Assembly: GCA_023229845.1 (NCBI GenBank)
Contig: JALNYK010000001.1
Coordinates: 124,001 to 188,000, forward strand
DNA length: 64,000 nt
From: Gallionella sp.
GTDB lineage: Bacteria; Pseudomonadota; Gammaproteobacteria; Burkholderiales; Gallionellaceae
Direction: 5' to 3'
Position numbers and translations under genes: made by a program. Within the stretch, counting starts at the first letter, position 1. Every line of letters begins with the position of its first letter. The notes below the pieces were generated by a model, which saw only the letters and a list, made by a program, of their open reading frames with translations, did not search any database and was not told where the DNA came from. Shown piece after piece: positions 42,838 to 51,966 of this stretch.

Positions 42838-44724
42838 CTATGTCCGGGGTTCGCCAGAATTAAACGATTGCCCTTCTCGTTCGCCTGGCTTCGCCCCCCT
42901 CGCTTCGCTCTCCCCGCTTGCGGGAGAGGATTGATGTGAGGGAAGACGGGGTTCACCGTCGGGCAACTTGTCGTGACACTCGGAGAAGATGCGCGCCTTG
43001 CAGTTGCGGCAGATCTCCGGATCTAGCGTGGAATAGATAGGCTTGATCCAGTTCGACATGACCGGGAAGAAGCCGCCCACTCCGATGTCATCCAGCTTGT
43101 CCGACTTGCGCAAGAACTTGTAGATCTCGTCCTTGCACCGGTAGAAATACAGGCCGCCGCCCATCTTGCGGCGACGGCGCGCTTCCTGCGCCAGCATCTC
43201 GGCCCCCGCCACATCGATGAAGCTGATGCCGCGGGCGACGATCATCACCGACTTCTGTTGCGGATTGTCCTCGTCGATCTGCATCAGACTGTTGCGCACA
43301 TGATCGACCGCGCCGAAGAAGATCGCACCGTTCATGCGCACCATGCTCAGTTGCGGACATTGCGGGTGATCTTCCGCGCCCACGAAGTGGTAGGCCCCCT
43401 CCTCTTTCGCCGGCACCACCGGGACGATGTTGGGACGCGACACGCGATACAGGTAGAGCGAAAGCGACAGCAGGATGCCGAAGAAGATGCCCTTCTCCAG
43501 ATCGACCAGCGTGCCCAGCAACGTCACCCACAGGATCACCGTCTCGGCCCGGCTGGTCTTCGAGATACTGGCGATGTGATGAAAGTCGATCAGCCCCCAA
43601 GCGACCAGAAACAGGATGCCCGCCATTGCCGCCGTCGGCAGATACGAGGCCAGCGGTGCGACCAGGAACAGGATCAGCAGCAGGAAGATCGACGCATACA
43701 CCGTCGCCATCGGCGTCTTTGCACCGGCAGCGTAGTTCACTCCGCTACGATTGAACGATCCGCAGGAGGCGTAGCTGGAGAAAAAGCTGCCGACCAGATT
43801 CGACAGACCCTGACCGATGAATTCCTGATTTCCGTCGATGCGCTGTTCGGACTTGACCGCGATGGCACGCGAGATGGATACGGCCTCGGTCAGTGCCAGC
43901 AAAGTCACCACCAGCGCCGGAAACAGCACCTTGTGTATGGTGTCGTAGGAAAAGTCAGGCAGCGACAGCGGCGGCAACTGCGCCGGCAGCGCGCCCACGG
44001 TCTTGATCAGCGTAGTCTCGGCGCCGAGCTCCAGATTGAGCAGAAAAGCGACTACGCTGCCGACCACCATCGCCACGATCATGTAGGGCAGCTTGGGGAT
44101 ATAGCGCTTGGCCAGTATGCCGGTAGCCAGCGTCACCCCGCCGACCAGCGTGACCCAGGGATTGATGTTGCCGAACTGCTCGATGAAGCGTTCGATCACC
44201 ACATGGAAAGGCGCGCCACGTTCGATAGGAATGCCGAAGAAGTTCTTCACCTGACTGGCCGCGATCAGCACCGCCGCGCCTGCGGTGAAACCGATCACCA
44301 CCGTATGCGAAATGAAATTGACCAGCACACCCATGCGCGCAAGGCCGAGGATCAACTGAAACAGCCCCACCAGGAAGGTCAGCGTCAACACCATGCTGAT
44401 GAACTCGGGCGAACCGGGATCGGCCAGCGGACTCATCGCCGCGAACACCGCGATGGAAATCGCCGTGGTCGGGCCGGAAACTAGGTGCCAGGAAGAGCCG
44501 AACAATGCGGCGATGATGGCGGGAATCATCGCCGCATACAGGCCGTATTCCGGCGGCATCCCGGCGATGGTGGCGAATGCCACGCCCTGCGGCAGCACGA
44601 TCAGCGCGCCGGTGATGCCGGCGATCAGGTCGGCACGGGTGGATTGGCGATCCACCAGATGCTGCCACTGCATGAACGGCAGCAGCCGATTCAGCCAGTA
44701 ATTACGGGTATGGGACGTTTTCAA
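42838..44724 (-). CDS. SulP-family anion transporter with STAS domain and repeat-derived tail
   Basis: A 628-aa SulP permease (GQGLSNLVGSFFSSYASCGSFNRSGVN) with a STAS domain (FFGAVDHVRNSLMQIDEDNPQQKS). After STAS comes a small cysteine motif, CRNCKARIFSECHDK. The last approximately 30 residues (SPASGESEARGAKPGERE) are encoded by a dispersed palindromic repeat. It ends 12 bases before the second SulP gene starts, so the two form a tandem pair. Confidence 0.88.
   Translation of the reverse strand: MKTSHTRNYWLNRLLPFMQWQHLVDRQSTRADLIAGITGALIVLPQGVAFATIAGMPPEYGLYAAMIPAIIAALFGSSWHLVSGPTTAISIAVFAAMSPLADPGSPEFISMVLTLTFLVGLFQLILGLARMGVLVNFISHTVVIGFTAGAAVLIAASQVKNFFGIPIERGAPFHVVIERFIEQFGNINPWVTLVGGVTLATGILAKRYIPKLPYMIVAMVVGSVVAFLLNLELGAETTLIKTVGALPAQLPPLSLPDFSYDTIHKVLFPALVVTLLALTEAVSISRAIAVKSEQRIDGNQEFIGQGLSNLVGSFFSSYASCGSFNRSGVNYAAGAKTPMATVYASIFLLLILFLVAPLASYLPTAAMAGILFLVAWGLIDFHHIASISKTSRAETVILWVTLLGTLVDLEKGIFFGILLSLSLYLYRVSRPNIVPVVPAKEEGAYHFVGAEDHPQCPQLSMVRMNGAIFFGAVDHVRNSLMQIDEDNPQQKSVMIVARGISFIDVAGAEMLAQEARRRRKMGGGLYFYRCKDEIYKFLRKSDKLDDIGVGGFFPVMSNWIKPIYSTLDPEICRNCKARIFSECHDKLPDGEPRLPSHQSSPASGESEARGAKPGEREGQSFNSGEPRT
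42871..42941. repeat. Palindromic repeat inside the 3' end of a SulP gene
   Basis: GCCCTTCTCGTTCGCC...CTCGCTTCGCTCTCCCC...CTTGCGGGAGAGG. The element shares CCCGCAAGCGGG and GCGAACGAGAAGGG with the intergenic copy at 15654-15760 and CTCGCTTCGCTCTCCCC with 60560-60673. Here it is in frame and encodes the protein's C-terminal tail. Confidence 0.7.
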
Positions 44725-44734
44725 AGTGACGGGA

Positions 44735-45706
44735 TCAACCTATGGTCTGGTAATAGAGATTCTGCGGATGGTTGGCCTGCGCGAAGAAGAACCAGCGCTC
44801 CGCCAGCAAACCGAGATACTGAATTATAAACGCAAGGGCGAGCAGGCCCGGGGTCAGTATGCCGAGCGCCAGCAAGGCCAGCGGCAGCACGAACGTCAGG
44901 ATCAGGAAAGCCGGCTTGATGGCGCGCATGAAGGCCGCACTCTTGCCATGGAAAAATTCGCGTGTATTGAACGTGCCTCCCATCGCCCCCATGGAACGCT
45001 GCACGATATACGGGTGCTTGATACCGATGGCGGTCTGCAGCGTCGATTTCGGTTTGAGACGCGCGTTGCGCACCAGCGACGCCCAGCGTCCGGCAAACGC
45101 CAGCAAGGTGATGACGATCGCCCAGCCCGCGAAGAAATCAGACTGGTCGGGCGCCGCCGAAGCGGCATAGAACGATGCCAGCACGAAGCCGGAGGCTCCA
45201 CCCATCAGGATATAGTTGATCACAGTCAGCGGCGAATGCCATTCGCGCAAGAAGCGCAGGCAGGCGTAGATCATCGCGGTGCAGATGAACAAGGCGAAGG
45301 CCAGCATGGTGCCGATGACACCGAGCACAGTAGACAGATCAACAATCAAGCCGCCGGGCAGTGTCGTCAACTCTGGCCGATAGCCGGTCAGGTGGGACGC
45401 GCCGAACAGGAACACGATGCCCATGAATGCCGGCAGCACGATGACCTCGCGCGACAACCACGAGGTGCGCCATTGCGTGGCCGAACGCCAGGCGCGTTCC
45501 GGGCGCCCCAAGTGAAAGAAGGATGCGATCAATCCGCCCACCAGCAGCAACAAGGCCAGAACGCTGCCGTAACCGTAGAAGGCATCGGACTGCATCGGCA
45601 GCAGGCCGAACAGCGCGTAGGACTGGTGCGTGAACAGCGCGAGGAACAGCCCCTGCGCCGCACCGATGAGCGTAGTCAGAAAAATGACGGAAAAAGCTGG
45701 TTTCAT
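44735..45706 (-). CDS. soeC: SoeC, membrane anchor of sulfite dehydrogenase
   Basis: A 323-aa DmsC-family membrane protein with about eight transmembrane helices (MKPAFSVIFLTTLIGAAQGLFLAL; FLFGASHLTGYRPEL). It anchors SoeAB on the cytoplasmic side of the membrane and passes electrons from sulfite oxidation to quinone. Gene order A-B-C matches soe in purple sulfur bacteria. Confidence 0.9.
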   Translation of the reverse strand: MKPAFSVIFLTTLIGAAQGLFLALFTHQSYALFGLLPMQSDAFYGYGSVLALLLLVGGLIASFFHLGRPERAWRSATQWRTSWLSREVIVLPAFMGIVFLFGASHLTGYRPELTTLPGGLIVDLSTVLGVIGTMLAFALFICTAMIYACLRFLREWHSPLTVINYILMGGASGFVLASFYAASAAPDQSDFFAGWAIVITLLAFAGRWASLVRNARLKPKSTLQTAIGIKHPYIVQRSMGAMGGTFNTREFFHGKSAAFMRAIKPAFLILTFVLPLALLALGILTPGLLALAFIIQYLGLLAERWFFFAQANHPQNLYYQTIG

Positions 45707-45735
45707 AATGAGCCGTTCTTAAATGGTTTGCTTCA

Positions 45736-46467
45736 TCACCACGCCGAGACATCGTCCATGGACGACTCGCCCTTGCCCGGTTTGGGCTGCTGGCCATCGA
45801 CCTTGAGCGGATTGTCCGCACGTTCGAGTTCGTCCTGATGGATCTTGAGCTTGGTCTTGCGACGCGGCAAGTAGTGGTTGGCAGGATGCGTGCCCCACTC
45901 CGGCATCAGCGCATAACCGCCGTCCTCGCGTATCGCCTGCGACACCTCCGATTCCGGATCGTGGATATCGCCGAACAAACGCGCGCTGGTCGGACAGGCT
46001 TTCACGCAGGAAGGCTTGCGGTCGGCCTCGGCCATGGATTCGTCGTAGATGCGATCCACGCACAAGGTGCATTTCTTCATCACCTTCGCCTTCTCGTCGA
46101 ACTCGCGCGCGCCATACGGGCAGGCCCAGGTGCAGTATTTGCAGCCTATGCACTTGTCGTAGTCCACCAGCACGATACCGTCTTCCTTGCGCTTGTACGA
46201 TGCGCCGGTCGGGCACACCGGCACGCACGGCGGGTCTTCGCAATGCAAACAGGATTTAGGGAAGTGCAGCGTCTCGCTGTGCGGATACTGTCCGATCTCG
46301 AAGGTCTGCACGCGATTGAAGAACGTGCCGGTCGGGTTCAGACCGTAGGGGTTCTCGTCGCACAGCGGGCCGGCGGAGCCGGAAGTGTTCCACTCCTTGC
46401 AACTGGTCACGCAGGCGCTGCAACCGACGCAGACGTTCAGGTCAATAACTAGGGCGAGTTGGGTCAT
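45736..46467 (-). CDS. soeB: SoeB, iron-sulfur subunit of sulfite dehydrogenase
   Basis: A 243-aa DmsB/PsrB-like protein (MTQLALVIDLNVCVGCSACVTSC) with four Cys clusters: CVGCSACVTSCKEW, CLHCEDPPCVPVCP, CIGCKYCTWACPYG and CTLCVDRI...CVKACP. It wires the molybdenum subunit to SoeC. The start at ATG 46467 is preferred because AGGAG lies eight bases before it. Confidence 0.93.
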   Translation of the reverse strand: MTQLALVIDLNVCVGCSACVTSCKEWNTSGSAGPLCDENPYGLNPTGTFFNRVQTFEIGQYPHSETLHFPKSCLHCEDPPCVPVCPTGASYKRKEDGIVLVDYDKCIGCKYCTWACPYGAREFDEKAKVMKKCTLCVDRIYDESMAEADRKPSCVKACPTSARLFGDIHDPESEVSQAIREDGGYALMPEWGTHPANHYLPRRKTKLKIHQDELERADNPLKVDGQQPKPGKGESSMDDVSAW

Positions 46468-46516
46468 TTGCCGCACTCCTGATTTTCACTCTGACTCACG
46501 CAAACCGCGTCGGCAC

Positions 46517-46614
46517 TTCCCCCTTTAGCAAAGGGGGATTGAGGGGGATTTGAAAATGTGGCGTCACCCATCCTGCCGCAAATCCCCCCTAGCCCCCCTT
46601 TTGCAAAGGGGGGG
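46517..46614. repeat. Inverted repeat between soeA and soeB
   Basis: TTCCCCCTTTAGCAAAGGGGGATT...AATCCCCCCTAGCCCCCCTTTTGCAAAGGGGGGG. Two nested hairpins built of CCCCTTT/AAAGGGG arms fill the 175-base gap between soeA and soeB. A common dispersed element; it could modulate soeBC expression relative to soeA. Confidence 0.7.
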
Positions 46615-46642
46615 ACGGTTTGGTGTTGATTCAGCAGGCAGG

Positions 46643-49558
46643 TCATTTCGCACCGCCCTTCTTCTTGCCGCCGCCGAAGTACGCCAGCAGGCTAGGATGT
46701 TCTTTCATACCGGGATATTTCTTCATGGGTTCGAACTGCGGCGAAGTCTGCTCGGGCTCGCCCTCTTCCGCCTTGTAGATACGCACGCGCACGTCGTACC
46801 ACGCCGCCTGTCCAGTGATCGGATCGGAGTTGGAGAAGCGCTTGCCGTCATGTTGCGCCGGCAACTCTTCCGAAATCAGGTGGTTGAGCAAAAAGCCCTG
46901 CTGCGACTCGTTGGCGTTGGGTTCCAAGTTCCACGCCCCGGCCGCCTTGCCGATGGCGTTCCAGGTCCACACCGTGCCCGGCTCGACCGACTCGCTGTAG
47001 CGCGCCATGCAGCGCACCTTGCCCCATTGCGATTCGCACCACATCCAGTCGCCGTCGGCGATGCCCGCATCCTTTGCGGTCTGCGAATTCACATACAGAT
47101 AATTGTGCGCGTGGATCTGGCGCAGCCATGCGTTCTGCGAATCCCACGAGTGGTACATCGCCATCGGGCGCTGCGTCAGCGCCGACAGCGGATACTTCAG
47201 CTTGTCGCTGGTCTGCACTTCCAGCGGCTCGTAGTAGAACGGCAGCGGGTCGAAATAGGTCTCGATGCGTTTCGCCAGATGCTTGGGCGGCTGGCGCGTG
47301 ATGCTCTTGCCTTGGGCTGCCAGACGGAATTTCTGCAACACCTCGGAATACAGGTGGATCAGAATGGGCTCGGAATAGCGCGTGATGCCGTTGCGCTGCG
47401 ACCATTCCAGATAGCCCTTGTTCCAGTTGCGCATAAACTGGTATGAGCGCGGCAGCTTGTGGTGATGCACGCAATCGTTCTTGGCGTACATTTCCCACTG
47501 GTTCGGGTTCGGCTCGCCCTTGATGGACTTCTCGCCGCCCTTGCCGCGCCAGCCGGACAGGAAGCCGATGCCGGAACCGGGTGCGGTCTCCCAGTTGACG
47601 ATGAAGTCGGGATAGTTTTTATATTTGCGCGCGCCGTCCGCAGTGACGAATGCAGGCAGCTTCAGGCGCGTGCCGAGTTCGATCAGCACTTCCTGGAACG
47701 GCTTGCATTCGCCGGTCGGTGGCAGCACCGGGATGCGCACCGAATCCACCGGGCCGTCGAACTCGGAGATCGGACGGTCGAGCATGGACATCACGTCATG
47801 GCGTTCGAGGTAAGTCGTGTCCGGCAGGATCAGGTCGGCGAACGCGGTGGTCTCCGAATGGAAAGCGTCGCACACCACGATGTACGGAATCTTGTATGTG
47901 CCGTCTTCTTCCTTATCGACCAGCATCTTGCGCACTTCGCTGGTGTTCATCGAAGAGTTCCACGCCATGTTGGCCATGAACATCAGCAGCGTGTCGATCT
48001 TGTACGGATCGCCGCGCCATGCGTTGGTGATGGCGTTGTGCATCATGCCGTGCACCGACAGCGGGTACTCCCACGAGAAGGCCTTGTCGAGGCGCACCGG
48101 AGTACCATCCGCATTCACGAACAGATCGTCCGGATCGGCCGGCCAGCCCAGCGGCATGCCGTCCAGCGGCGTGTTCGGCTGCACCGCGCGCGGATCGTTC
48201 GGCGTGCGCGCGCAGGGCGGGATGGGACGCGGGAACGGCGCTTTGTGGCGGAAGCCGCCGGGACGGTCGATGGTGCCCAGCAGCGTCATCAGGATGGACA
48301 GAGCGCGTATGGTCTGGAAGCCGTTGGAGTGCGCGGCTAGGCCGCGCATGGCGTGGAACGAAACCGGGTTGCCGGTGACGGTGTCGTGTTCCTTGCCCCA
48401 GCTATCTGTCCACGCGATAGGCAGTTCGATCTTCTGGTCGCGCGCGGTGATGCCCATCTCGTGCGCGAGGCGCTTGATGGTATCCGCCGGAATACCGGTG
48501 ATGCCTTCTGCCCACTCGGGCGTGTAATCCTTGACGCGGTCTTGCAGCAACTGGAACGCGGGCTTGACCGCGACGCCGTCGGGCAATTTGAATTCGCCGA
48601 GCAGGAAGGGATCGGCACCTTCGGTGTGGGTGATGACCGGCTTGTCGGTGTTGCGGTCCCACCACAGCTTGTTCTGCGGGTCGTAGCAGCCCTCTTCTTC
48701 AGGCACTTCGGTGCGCACGAACATGCCGAACTCGTCGTGCTCGGCATCCAGGTTCACCAGTTGGCCGGAGTTGGTGTAGCGCACCAGGAAGTCGCGGTCG
48801 TACAGGCCGAGCGCGATGATCTCGTGAATCAGCGCCAGCATCAGCGCGCCGTCGGTGCCGGGACGGATCGGCACCCATTCGTCGGCGATGGCGGAATAGC
48901 CGGTGCGCACCGGATTGATGGAAATGAAACGGCCGCCTTCGCGCTTGAACTTGGACAGCGCGATCTTCATCGGATTGGAGTGATGGTCTTCCGCCGTGCC
49001 GATCATGATGAACAGCTTGGAGCGCTCCAGATCGGGCCCGCCGAATTCCCAGAACGAGCCGCCGATGGTGTAGATCATGCCCGCGGCCATGTTCACCGAG
49101 CAGAAGCCGCCATGCGCCGCGTAGTTGGGCGTGCCGAACTGGCGCGCAAACATGCCGGTCAGCGCCTGCATCTGATCGCGACCGGTGAACAGCGCGAACT
49201 TCTTCGGGTCGGTCGCGCGTATTTTGCCCAAGCGTTCGGTCAGGATGGAGAAGGTCTCTTCCCAGCTGATCTCCTCGAAATCGCCCGCGCCGCGCTCGGT
49301 GCCCGGCTTGCGGCGCAACGGCTTAGTTAAGCGCGCCGGCGAATACTGCTTCATGATGCCGGAGGAACCCTTGGCGCAGATCACGCCGTTGTTCAGCGGA
49401 TGATCGGGATTGCCGTCGATGTAACGCACCTCGCCGTTGCGCAGGTGCACGCGGATACCGCAACGGCACGCACACATGTAGCAGGTGGTTTTCTTTATTT
49501 CGGTTTTCGCATCCGCGACAGGCGGAGCGAACGGGTCGTGCAATGGGGACGATGACAT
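46643..49558 (-). CDS. soeA: SoeA, molybdopterin subunit of cytoplasmic sulfite dehydrogenase
   Basis: A 971-aa Mo-bisMGD oxidoreductase of the DMSO reductase family. N-terminal [4Fe-4S] ligands are CYMCACRCGIRVHL...GVICAKGSSG; there is no TAT leader, consistent with the cytoplasmic location of SoeABC. It oxidises sulfite directly to sulfate. The subunit set A-B-C and the location among sulfur genes favour Soe over PSR or DMSO reductase. Divergent from sat. Confidence 0.92.
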   Translation of the reverse strand: MSSSPLHDPFAPPVADAKTEIKKTTCYMCACRCGIRVHLRNGEVRYIDGNPDHPLNNGVICAKGSSGIMKQYSPARLTKPLRRKPGTERGAGDFEEISWEETFSILTERLGKIRATDPKKFALFTGRDQMQALTGMFARQFGTPNYAAHGGFCSVNMAAGMIYTIGGSFWEFGGPDLERSKLFIMIGTAEDHHSNPMKIALSKFKREGGRFISINPVRTGYSAIADEWVPIRPGTDGALMLALIHEIIALGLYDRDFLVRYTNSGQLVNLDAEHDEFGMFVRTEVPEEEGCYDPQNKLWWDRNTDKPVITHTEGADPFLLGEFKLPDGVAVKPAFQLLQDRVKDYTPEWAEGITGIPADTIKRLAHEMGITARDQKIELPIAWTDSWGKEHDTVTGNPVSFHAMRGLAAHSNGFQTIRALSILMTLLGTIDRPGGFRHKAPFPRPIPPCARTPNDPRAVQPNTPLDGMPLGWPADPDDLFVNADGTPVRLDKAFSWEYPLSVHGMMHNAITNAWRGDPYKIDTLLMFMANMAWNSSMNTSEVRKMLVDKEEDGTYKIPYIVVCDAFHSETTAFADLILPDTTYLERHDVMSMLDRPISEFDGPVDSVRIPVLPPTGECKPFQEVLIELGTRLKLPAFVTADGARKYKNYPDFIVNWETAPGSGIGFLSGWRGKGGEKSIKGEPNPNQWEMYAKNDCVHHHKLPRSYQFMRNWNKGYLEWSQRNGITRYSEPILIHLYSEVLQKFRLAAQGKSITRQPPKHLAKRIETYFDPLPFYYEPLEVQTSDKLKYPLSALTQRPMAMYHSWDSQNAWLRQIHAHNYLYVNSQTAKDAGIADGDWMWCESQWGKVRCMARYSESVEPGTVWTWNAIGKAAGAWNLEPNANESQQGFLLNHLISEELPAQHDGKRFSNSDPITGQAAWYDVRVRIYKAEEGEPEQTSPQFEPMKKYPGMKEHPSLLAYFGGGKKKGGAK

Positions 49559-49683
49559 AGGCCGGTGGTATTTACGTAATGATCGAGGCGTAACTGCCTT
49601 ACAAGACTACTCGGATTTTCGGTTGCGAAAGTATGGGCATCGGGGCCAAATGCCGCCATAGCCGTGATGAGGGGTCGCACATA

Positions 49684-49720
49684 ACCCGTAAGAGGGAGCA
49701 GCCATCACCCCATCCGGGGT
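49684..49720. promoter_or_regulatory. Paired palindromic sites between soeA and sat
   Basis: Site A ACCCGTAAGAGGG (49684-49696) and site B ACCCCATCCGGGGT (49707-49720). CCC positions 49685 and 49708 are 23 bases apart, the same offset as before tusA and soxYZ2. They lie 126-162 bases before soeA and 90-126 before sat, so they could control both sulfite-oxidation routes. Confidence 0.6.
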
Positions 49721-49809
49721 ATCGCAGAGACGCCGGCGATGCTCTAGTGTGCGACATCGGAGAATTCATAAGTAGTTGACTGGATTACTACAATACAAGG
49801 GAGGCAGGC

Positions 49810-50979
49810 ATGGCTTTGGTGAACCCGCACGGCGGGGGCAATCTCAGACCTTTGTTGTTGGAAGGCGAAGATCTGATCGCAGAATTGAAACGGGCGAACG
49901 AGTTCCCGAAAGTGACCGTGAGCTCGCGCGAAAAGGGCGACCTCATCATGTTCGGCATCGGCGGCTTTACGCCGCTCGAAGGCTTCATGACCCACGCCGA
50001 TTGGCAAGGCGTCTGCGACGGCATGACCATGACCAACGGGCTGTTCTGGCCCATCCCCATCACCCTCTCCACCAGCCAGTCTACGGCGGACGCCATCCCT
50101 ACCGGCAGCGACATCGCGCTGATCGATCCGGACGACGGCAGCATCCTCGCCACGATGCGCATCACCGAAAAATACAGCATCGACAAGGCGCATGAATGCG
50201 CCACCGTGTTCGGCACCACCGACCCCAAGCATCCCGGCGTGAAGATGGTGATGGAGCAAGGCGAAGTCAATCTCGCCGGCCCGGTGAAGGTGCTGTCGCA
50301 AGGCGGTTTCCCGCAGAAATACGGCGCGTTGTTCAAGACCCCGAAAGAGACGCGCGAGCTGTTCAACGAGCTGGGCTGGAGCAAGGTCGCCTGCTTCCAG
50401 ACGCGCAACCCGATGCACCGCTCGCACGAATATCTGGCCAAGGTCGCCATCGAAGTATGCGACGGCGTGCTGATCCATTCGCTGCTGGGCAATCTCAAGC
50501 CGGGCGACATCCCGGCCGAAGTGCGCACCCACGCCATCATCGCGCTGACCAAAAATTATTTTGTCGCCAAGACCGTGGTGCAGGCCGGCTATCCGCTGGA
50601 CATGCGCTATGCCGGGCCGCGCGAGGCCTTGCTGCATGCGGTGTTCCGCCAGAACTACGGCTGCTCGCACCAGATCGTCGGGCGCGACCATGCCGGCGTC
50701 GGCAGCTATTACGGCCCGTTCGACGCGCATTACATTTTCGACAAAATACCCAAGGGCGCACTGGAAACGCAGGCGATGAAAATCGACATCTCCTTCTGGT
50801 GTTACAAGTGCGGCGGCATGGCCTCGGGGCGCACCTGCCCGCACGACGATGCCGACCGTCTGCAGGTCTCCGGCACCCAGTTACGCAAGATGCTCTCGGA
50901 AGGCGAAGAAGTCCCCACGGAGTTCAGCCGTCCCGAAGTGCTGGAGATTTTGCGTGCCTATTACGCGAGTTTGCAATGA
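49810..50979 (+). CDS. sat: ATP sulfurylase (dissimilatory, homo-oligomeric)
   Basis: A 389-aa enzyme that, in sulfur oxidisers, converts APS and pyrophosphate to ATP and sulfate. Active-site motifs are FQTRNPMHRSHEYLAKVA and VGRDHAGVGSYYGPFD, with a C-terminal zinc-like region CYKCGGMASGRTCPH. A strong ribosome-binding site (GGGAGGCAGGC) precedes ATG 49810. It leads the sat-aprM-aprBA block. Confidence 0.96.
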   Translation: MALVNPHGGGNLRPLLLEGEDLIAELKRANEFPKVTVSSREKGDLIMFGIGGFTPLEGFMTHADWQGVCDGMTMTNGLFWPIPITLSTSQSTADAIPTGSDIALIDPDDGSILATMRITEKYSIDKAHECATVFGTTDPKHPGVKMVMEQGEVNLAGPVKVLSQGGFPQKYGALFKTPKETRELFNELGWSKVACFQTRNPMHRSHEYLAKVAIEVCDGVLIHSLLGNLKPGDIPAEVRTHAIIALTKNYFVAKTVVQAGYPLDMRYAGPREALLHAVFRQNYGCSHQIVGRDHAGVGSYYGPFDAHYIFDKIPKGALETQAMKIDISFWCYKCGGMASGRTCPHDDADRLQVSGTQLRKMLSEGEEVPTEFSRPEVLEILRAYYASLQ

Positions 50980-51098
50980 AGGTGAAAGTAGGCGGTAGGT
51001 TCGTAGAGTGAAGAATTTTTGTGGGAGTACTTTTCCCATACTCGACAGCCAACCGGTTTAAGGATAGTCAGTCGTTTGCAATTTTTGAGGAGGAACTA

Positions 51099-51923
51099 AT
51101 GTTTACGAGCAACCCCTTTGCCACACTTACCGAAGTGATATCCCCCGCGATGATGCAGGGCTACATCGTGCTCATGGTCCTGCTGGTCATGGGCGGGACG
51201 ATACTCGACATGCTGCACAAGAAGAGCGCGACGTACTTCTTCGAGAATGCGAAAAAAGCGAAGAAGAGCGCAAAACGCTCGGTCAGCGGGGGTGAAAAGG
51301 TCGCGATGGCCGTTTCCGTGCTGACGAACGAAGTGATGACCGCAGGCGAATTCAGCAATCCGCAACGCAGGCTCTCCCACCTGCTGATGATGTACGGATT
51401 CATCCTGTTCGTGGCGACCACCGCGATCATGATCTTCTCGCCGGACACCCCCTCCACCCTGCTGCCGCAACTGTGGCACATCGGCGCGCTGATGCTGGCC
51501 ATCGGCGGATACTGGTTCTGGATCGTCATCCGCGTGGACGTGTCTGCGGAAGGCCTGCCCTGGTTGCGGTTCGAGCGTGCGGATTTGTTTATTGTCTCGC
51601 TGCTTGCCACCTCGACTTTCGCACTGATCTGGTCATACACCGGCGGCGGATTGGGTATCCCCTTCGCCCTGTTCATCCTGTCCAGCACCGTACTGTTCGG
51701 CGGCGTCTACTGGTCCAAGTTCGCGCACATGTTCTTCAAGCCGGCGGCGGCGCACCAGAAGAGGATCATCATGGCCGATGGTGGGCGCGAGAACCTGCCG
51801 CCCGACTATGACCTGACCGATCCCGAAGTGCAGCGCAAGTTTCCGGACATCCCTACGTATATGGGCAAGAACCCACCAAACATGGGGCTTTGCATCAAGG
51901 CTGAAAGAGCAAAACACTACTGA
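51099..51923 (+). CDS. aprM: AprM, membrane protein associated with APS reductase
   Basis: A 274-aa protein with about six transmembrane helices (PAMMQGYIVLMVLLVMGGTILDML; LLMMYGFILFVATTAIMIF; LFIVSLLATSTFALIWSY). AprM replaces the QmoABC complex as the probable quinone link of AprBA in many sulfur oxidisers; no qmo genes are present. ATG 51099 is preceded by TTGAGGAGGAACTA, which fixes the start. Confidence 0.92.
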   Translation: MFTSNPFATLTEVISPAMMQGYIVLMVLLVMGGTILDMLHKKSATYFFENAKKAKKSAKRSVSGGEKVAMAVSVLTNEVMTAGEFSNPQRRLSHLLMMYGFILFVATTAIMIFSPDTPSTLLPQLWHIGALMLAIGGYWFWIVIRVDVSAEGLPWLRFERADLFIVSLLATSTFALIWSYTGGGLGIPFALFILSSTVLFGGVYWSKFAHMFFKPAAAHQKRIIMADGGRENLPPDYDLTDPEVQRKFPDIPTYMGKNPPNMGLCIKAERAKHY

Positions 51924-51966
51924 CACTGACTCGACTAATTATTTATAAAGAATAGAGGAATAAATT

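Noticed and set aside
43258..44484. 408-codon plus-strand open frame opposite a SulP gene
   Set aside because: Antisense to a clear SulP transporter; Gln/Arg/His-rich translation without a domain.
50980..51098. GGGAGTACTTTTCCC upstream of aprM as another member of the operator family
   Set aside because: The half-sites are in the opposite orientation (GGG then CCC) with a nine-base spacer, so it does not fit the CCC-N4-6-GGG pattern.
51099..51923. Search for qmoABC or hdr genes as the Apr electron acceptor
   Set aside because: None found; the membrane gene next to aprBA is AprM, so no Qmo-based pathway is claimed.
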